From: Trebouxia sp. TZW2008
Lineage: Eukaryota; Chlorophyta; Trebouxiophyceae; Trebouxiales; Trebouxiaceae
DNA: 64,000 bases
Assembly (NCBI GenBank): GCA_002118135.1
Contig: BDIU01000128.1
Coordinates: 109,195-173,194 of the forward strand
Direction of reading: 5' to 3'
Part shown: piece after piece, positions 60,001-64,000 of the stretch
Layout of the letters: each line of letters begins with the position of its first letter
Numbering within the stretch: the stretch's first letter is position 1
Notes under the pieces: model-generated
What the model saw: only the letters and a program-made list of their open reading frames with translations
The model's database searches: none
What the model was told of the DNA's origin: nothing
Program-made: the position numbers and the translations under genes

Positions 60001-60017
60001 AAGCGCTTTTTCGACAT
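48035..60017 (-). CDS. IDM1-like PHD finger / GNAT acetyltransferase regulator
   Basis: Large nuclear protein with the domain order of plant IDM1-type factors (TIFY/TPL-binding-type domain, PHD finger, Cys/His knuckle, GNAT fold), in plants histone acetyltransferases linked to DNA demethylation and transcription. Proposed exons: 60017-59937, 59839-59681, 59505-59368, 58257-58096, 57916-56800, 56330-56176, 55744-53849, 53490-53326, 52997-52848, 51593-51484 (tentative), 49635-49262, 48997-48035; about 1,820 aa. Start MSKKRFRPLGDVIRMGLVED. Exon 2 carries GKFEEHAGSKLHRPNQHTF, the TPL-binding signature. Phases agree except between the tentative exon at 51.5 kb and the one at 49.6 kb, so a small exon there is missed or misplaced. 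The intron after 53849 appears to use a GC donor. Exons 5 and 7 are long Ala/Ser/Pro/Thr-rich insertions. The final exon is low-complexity. Confidence 0.78.
49028..49082. repeat. (CACAC/CACAT)n microsatellite
   Basis: About ten imperfect CACACCA/CACATCA units in the 264-bp last intron of the PHD/GNAT gene. Confidence 0.7.
49262..53490 (-). CDS. GNAT acetyltransferase exons of the IDM1-like gene
   Basis: Before these exons, the end of exon 7 (near 53880) has CPCSGRKYHFGCLPPEQQ, the Cys/His knuckle that precedes the GNAT domain in this family. Then follow DEVWFSNPAHQAVSAELAR and VTWQLIRGA (53490-53326) and ARQILHDSFGRLDDSRTGED (52997-52848), equivalent to the family's ECF..DPRTG block. Tentative exon 51593-51484 has FWADKFSEGSLPAEPVLHEE then YSGIEAVL. 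Exon 49635-49262 has RAFGPELAEVPLLATRHELR and LLLHHIESTFLDAGV, ending MPALPL, the acetyl-CoA-binding strand-helix. The usual R-x-x-G-x-G/A loop is altered (TRHELRGNAL), so catalytic activity is not assured. Confidence 0.7.
50700..51970 (-). repeat. echo array of a GNAT-region exon, unit about 240-380 bp
   Basis: Four related copies (about 50925-50800, 51345-51200, 51593-51460, 51960-51830) of a block reading LH-(D/E)(C/Y)SGIEAVLTTW in the best frame. Only the copy ending at 51484 keeps an open frame from a phase-0 CAG acceptor, so I take it as the real exon. Two weaker related segments lie near 50300 and 50560. Confidence 0.5.
52005..52062. repeat. dispersed AGGGTTT/AAACCCT element, copy 2
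   Basis: The inverse reads TAGGGTTTTCCAAAACCCTA, then AAAATTGTTAGGGG, parallel to 40011-40060. It lies in an intron of the PHD/GNAT gene. Confidence 0.45.
52585..52800 (-). repeat. echo copies of GNAT exon 52997-52848, donor half
   Basis: Copies near 52585-52640 and 52735-52800 repeat the segment encoding LHDSFGRLDDSRTGE with several changes and stops. Confidence 0.65.
56395..56760 (-). repeat. echo copies of PHD/GNAT gene exons 5 and 6
   Basis: 56395-56490 is a degraded copy of the exon 6 acceptor half (QLLQ...LQAVQAAVV). 56625-56760 is a copy of the exon 5 3' end and donor. Both lie in the short intron 5 region and near the true exons (56330-56176 and 57916-56800). Confidence 0.65.
58096..59505 (-). 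CDS. PHD finger exons of the IDM1-like gene
   Basis: The finger is split over two phase-0 exons. Exon 59505-59368 ends NDDFCRVCGFG, giving Cys 1-2. Exon 58257-58096 starts GDMLCCETCPATFHKECVGL and continues ALPEGDWWCPQCVCAVCG, giving Cys 3-4, the His, Cys 5 and Cys 6-7 of a complete C4HC3 set, followed by the extra C..C pair typical of this family. Such fingers read methylation on histone H3 tails. The intervening 1.1-kb intron holds a second copy of the first half, several copies of the second half, and a LINE fragment. Confidence 0.82.
58380..59025 (-). repeat. echo copies of the PHD second-half exon
   Basis: Copies near 58380-58475, 58568-58655, 58900-58960 and 58980-59025 repeat the CATGCTGTGCTGTGAGAC...TTTCACAAGG part of exon 4. 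In the first copy the CACAG pentamer has expanded to about a dozen imperfect units (58410-58460), replacing the Cys-coding stretch. Confidence 0.7.
58690..58930 (-). mobile_element. LINE reverse transcriptase C-terminus and 3' tail
   Basis: Reads NPPGRPRKIWNDIVLSDFQQ, then YRDAQDKPAWRDRTCV and a stop, the usual C-terminal block of LINE reverse transcriptase ORFs. It is followed by a 3' UTR shared with 37736-37965 and a short TTATTATC tail. 5'-truncated, in the intron between the two PHD exons, same strand as the gene. Confidence 0.7.
59185..59290 (-). repeat. second copy of the PHD first-half exon
   Basis: Copies exon 59505-59368 (DATPLLDD-NDDFC-VCGFG) with a GTACGC donor. It is open for about 34 codons and has a possible phase-0 TAG acceptor before 59290, so use as an alternative exon is conceivable. 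Trp replaces Arg after the first Cys. Confidence 0.6.
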
Positions 60018-60664
60018 GTTGCTGGCGCTCTACTCCCCGCTGGGATTGCTTATAACAGCGCACTAGCGAGCAACGCTGCATGCGCAGCACAGGGGTGCTC
60101 TGTGCATGAGTCTTTGTGAGGCAAAGTCAAACATTCAGAAAGGCTCGGCTGCCCTGTCATGCTTTGCATCAGGGAAAGCTCAAAATCTTGACTTGATGGC
60201 ATCAAGGTGATGCAGTGTTTCTGGAGAAAGTCAGGCATGCGACTGAGCATGAGACAGACTGTTTATGTTATGTGCATGACCAGCATGTCTGTATGGGCAA
60301 GTGCTGATTAAGCAACCCAGCAGACACCAACTGATCATGCTGTCAATCATGCATGCACATTCACAAATTTTAAACGGATCAGACTTACCAAGTAACAGAA
60401 AGAAAGCAATATTTCTCTCAGATCTCGACAGAATATAGTCTGAAGGGTGCAAAATTGATGCCCACATATGTTGTGAACATGGCATGCATATAGCATATGC
60501 TTGACAAGCAAGGGAACCACAATATGAGGCACCAATGTGGTGCAACCAGAAACTCATGCTGTAAGCAGGTCACCTGTACCAAGAGCATGCAAAATTGCCA
60601 GACATGACCTGTGAGGGGTCATCAATCCATAACGCCGCAAATCACACAAAACAGAATGGTGCAT
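60018..60664. promoter_or_regulatory. intergenic region: VDE 3' UTR and PHD/GNAT promoter
   Basis: Short space between the VDE stop (60665) and the PHD/GNAT start codon (60017). The last 90 bases before the ATG are CpG-rich and probably the core promoter/5' UTR. The rest is AT-richer and fits a VDE 3' UTR. No further gene is visible. Confidence 0.4.
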
Positions 60665-63600
60665 CTACTTGGCTGCACCATAATTTCCAGAGCCTTGAGT
60701 GCCGCTGAAAAAGAATTTGAACGGGCCCCAGTTGAGCCAAGATGGCAAGCTGCTTCCATACTGTTTCTCAATGCCAAGCAGATACTTCTCAGCTTCCGCA
60801 ATTTCATCCTCCACAATCTTCTCTTCTCCAGTGATGGCGTTGGCAAGGTTCTGCAAGAAGGATCACATGTCAATGCATCAGCTCCGGTGACTTTAAAGCA
60901 CAGCTTTCAATGCAGATATGATTGACAGCAGGACTGGCAGAGGTTCTTGCAATCTCCAGGACAATTAGGCTTTGTTGAGAAGGTATGCCAAAGACAAGTG
61001 CGAAAGCTGCTGCCAAGCAACAGTTCTGGTGACTGTTTCTTGTGCACAGCCTTCAAAGCAGATGTGATCGACAGCAGGAAGGGCAGATGTGCTTACAGTC
61101 TCCAAGACAGTTAGGCCCTTGCCAAAGGATGTCAGGTCATTCTCCAAGACCTTCTCCAGGGAATCAAATTCGTACTCTGCAAATTTCTCAGCCTGCAGCA
61201 TACATGTAGAATGCGTTACTATCTTTGTAGACTCTGTGCTTTGCAATTTTCAGCCTGCAAAACAAATGAGGTTTTCTTCTGCAATCCCTCAGACTGTGTG
61301 TGCCAATAGCATTTGCAGCATGACTAAGCCAACACAGAAATGTCAGGGTCAAATCGGGAATTATGCACTCACAGCAGACAACAGCACACACACACAGGGA
61401 GAAAGGGCTAATGGCTGGTCTGTTTTCCAACGGGCTTCAGTCATTGCATTAGACATGCTTGCTAGGCAGGCTTTGGAACCCAAAGAATCCCTTGGCTGAC
61501 TACATGTAGGCGCATTCAACTGGGTCCAGCTACCTGCCTCCAACAGGCTGTCATTGTTTGCAGATGCTGTGATCACACACGCCTGACGGCTTGTGTTAAA
61601 CTGCAAGTTTGCCCAGATGCAACATCTTCACAAAGTGCTGACGAGCGGCTTGTTGCAGGCAAAGAGCTTGAGATGCAGTGTAGTGTGAAGTGCAACACAA
61701 TATCTTGGCGCCAATGCATTGGGCATGCATGCCATTACCTGCCATCACTGACATGAACAAGATGGGCCTGCAATGTTTGCAGGTGCTGTCATCATACACG
61801 CCACATCAGAATCTGGCGACAGATTACAGTCAGCAACTTGTGCTCTGCTACAACACCTCTTGTGTCTGCTGACAGGCAGCTTGTTGCAGACAGTGACATT
61901 CAGATGCAGAGTAGTCTGTGTGTGAAGTGCAAAATATACTTGCAGCCAATGCTTTTGACATGCACGCAACTACCTGCAATTGACTCCAATGATTGCAGGA
62001 GTCGTGATCATACACGCTGCATGCAAGCCCGCCAGCTGATGACAGTCAGCAAGTCTTGCTCAGTAAGTACACCTTGAAGGCTGCGTGCAGTGCTGTCTAC
62101 AGATTGCAGCAACTGAGCAGATCCTGCTGTTTTGCATCACCTGGCAAGCCTTCTTGCAGCGTGTAACATCACATCATCTGCAAAGTTCGGCAACTGACAG
62201 CAAGGCGGAAACTGGCTGTGCATATGCCAATGTTTGCTATGTAGACACTAAGCCAATGCGTTGCTGAGGCAGCATGCAGACTTAGCAGAAATGCAATCTC
62301 TTCTTCAAAGGCTAGACATGTACTGGCAGGTGCTTGCCTTGAAAACTTGTTGCATAGAGCCAGACATGTCATGCAAGAGTTGTTTACGTGCTGCGTACAG
62401 CCAGTCACAAACATCAAGAGTGGCTTGCTGTTTGCATGTGGTCAGCCACAGCATTTGAGAGTTGCCTACTGTTTGCATAAGCCCAGTCACAAACCTAGGA
62501 GCCGTCCGATTGTTGCACAAGATTGGGCAAAGGGTGAACAGGGGGGGTTGGTGGGAAGGGGGGAGAGGGGTTTGATGTGGTTGTTCATTCCTGTAATTGA
62601 GTCCTGTGACACATATGTGATGCAATCACAAGGTCTGAAACTCGTAAATTTATTGCTTAAGATTGGTCACAAGGTAAGAAGAAAGGATCCTGTTGGGGTT
62701 GGGGTATGGGAAGGGGGTTGGCTTACCCTCTGACTGAGTCCTGTGACGGGTGGGTGGGGCTTGCAGGTGTTGTCAGTGACCTTCCAGTCTTGTCAAAGTT
62801 GCTTAATGTTTGCAAAGCCTGTTCAACCACTTAAAAAGCTGTCTACTTTGTGCCAGATTAGCAATAGGCAGCATGAGGCATGGCATTGTGTTGACAGAGG
62901 GGCCGAGAGAGGGGTGGCGTACCCTCTGAATGAGTCCTGTGACAGGTGGATGGGGTTTGCAGGTGTTGTCAGTGATCTTCCAGTCATCCCAATTCTGCCC
63001 AATCTTGCCAAGCGCCTGCTTGATCTCTGGCACATATTCATCAGGAAGACTAGCCGACCTGTAAGGTGCAAAACAAGATACAGCAGAAGAGAACAAGACA
63101 CCTTGATACATTGGGGCCTAGACAACTCCAGTCTCATGCCAGTATTTTACCAGATTGTACGACTGTAAGGCACAAACACAAGCTGCTCAAACTTGCGTGT
63201 CATGCGCAGCCTGCATGTGCTTTGGAAAGCCGCTCATGGGGTGGTTGCATCACATGCTTGAGCAGCACTTTCATGGTGGAGGGAAATTTTCACTATTTCA
63301 GATGACGCCGTGCTTAGACTCGACGTATCACTTGCAATTCTGAACTTATTTGCACATTGACGCCTTGATGACATCTGCCCTGGTGACACGTTAATTTCGT
63401 TAATCATGCCTACCTAGTGTAGACAGTCCCGCCACCGTATCCCTTCCAAGCATCATTGTTGCCAATGTAGTAGATGACTACATACTCATCCTTGGCTTCT
63501 GGTCAAGATGCACAAGTGATACAGAAGTGATACATCGCATGAAGAGCCTATGCCTGAGTAGTATACATATAGTTACACAGCCATTAGAGACAGCATGAAA

Positions 63601-63817
63601 TTCGACATACAGTCAAGATGCATTGATGGCACATCAGATAGAAATCCTATACCTACCTAGTGTAAACGGTGCCACCACCGTAACCCTTCCAGGCATCATT
63701 GTTGCCAATGTAGTAGATGACCACATATTCATTTGGTTTGGACGCCAGAATGTACCATGTGTCCTCATAGTGCAGGTAGTCATTGCCTCCATTGTAAAGA
63801 ACGGCCGGGTTGGCTTG
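60665..63817 (-). CDS. VDE: Violaxanthin de-epoxidase, C-terminal exons (5' end outside window)
   Basis: Thylakoid-lumen lipocalin enzyme that converts violaxanthin to antheraxanthin and zeaxanthin in high light, using ascorbate. Exons: 63817-63657, 63058-62923, 61192-61097, 60850-60665, phase-consistent, 192 aa to the stop. Exon one reads [20 protein letters not shown], then [20 protein letters not shown] and TVYTR, the lipocalin barrel block shared with plant VDE. The next exon gives [20 protein letters not shown] and [11 protein letters not shown], with the conserved DNTC. The last two are acidic helices ([40 protein letters not shown]), matching the Glu-rich C-terminal domain thought to mediate pH-dependent membrane binding. 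The tail [18 protein letters not shown] is unusual. The Cys-rich N-terminal part lies beyond 64000. A VDE-related paralogue remains possible, but the acidic tail favours VDE. Confidence 0.85.
61540..62300. repeat. tandem repeats, period about 218 bp, in a VDE intron
   Basis: GCAGGTGCTGTCATCATACA and variants at about 61560, 61779 and 61997, with GCCAATGCATTGGGCATGCA-type segments between. No gene. Confidence 0.55.
62520..62800 (-). repeat. echo copies of VDE exon 63058-62923 donor end with C-rich tracts
   Basis: Copies near 62580-62640 and 62715-62800 of the exon's 3' end and donor (GTGATCTTCC-type end to CTGTCACAGGACTC). Each is followed on the minus strand by a C-rich tract (62570-62530 and 62716-62688). 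Confidence 0.65.
63415..63505 (-). repeat. copy of VDE exon second half
   Basis: Encodes [20 protein letters not shown] and TVYTR exactly as the true exon, with the same AG|GT phase-2 donor. Nearly all nucleotide differences are synonymous. It is preceded by a stop in the extended frame. Confidence 0.75.
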
Positions 63818-63884
63818 CTGCAAGCACAAAATCAATCAAACCAAAAACAAAGGCAACAGTTACTTGATGTAAGACCCTTTTATG

Positions 63885-63960
63885 ATGAACTGCGTGTCCT
63901 TGTACCGCAAGTAGTCATTGCCTCCGTTGTAAAGAATGGCTGGAGTGGCTTGCTGCAAGC
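63885..63960 (-). repeat. copy of VDE exon first half
   Basis: Encodes [20 protein letters not shown], parallel to [20 protein letters not shown] of the true exon, with the same acceptor and an identical upstream intron segment (63961-64000 equals 63825-63864), so the duplication period is about 136 bp. Confidence 0.75.
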
Positions 63961-64000
63961 ACAAAATCAATCAAACCAAAAACAAAGGCAACAGTTACTT

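Overview
The window reads as nuclear DNA of a green alga (Chlorophyta). The genes are split by GT-AG introns with strong CAG acceptors. Their products are eukaryotic, and one is a plant-type violaxanthin de-epoxidase, an enzyme of chloroplast-bearing organisms. Introns carry CAG/CUG tracts, LINE tails and MITE-like elements. The species cannot be fixed by reading; a trebouxiophyte or chlorophycean is plausible. All four recognised genes lie on the minus strand, head to tail.

Layout, in minus-strand reading order: (1) 64000-60665, the 3' part of a violaxanthin de-epoxidase (VDE) gene, with its 5' end outside the window. (2) 60017-48035, a large nuclear regulator joining a TIFY/TPL-binding-type domain, a C4HC3 PHD finger, two long low-complexity exons and a GNAT acetyltransferase domain, resembling plant IDM1. 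(3) 46639-42888, a four-exon GT90 (CAP10/O-glucosyltransferase-like) membrane or secreted glycosyltransferase. (4) 41614-315, an ALIX/BRO1-domain ESCRT-associated protein whose 15 visible exons (about 2.26 kb of coding sequence) are spread over 41 kb; its proline-rich 3' end lies outside. The exon models were assembled by hand from similarity and splice phase. Phases agree at every junction given, except one in the GNAT region, which I left open.

The most striking property is what fills the introns. Beside most exons lie degenerate, truncated copies of that same exon with its splice site and flank ('exon echoes'), usually in tandem. The giant ALIX introns are almost entirely tandem arrays. 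The array sequences are unrelated to one another, but unit lengths cluster near 160-185 bp, close to a nucleosome repeat. DNA-transposon relics, LINE 3' ends, a strong 113-nt hairpin and C-rich tracts near 5' splice sites are superimposed. Promoter regions and first exons look CpG-rich, while the intronic arrays look CpG-poor.

The genes do not form a pathway. They are neighbouring housekeeping loci: photoprotection, chromatin regulation, glycosylation and membrane remodelling.
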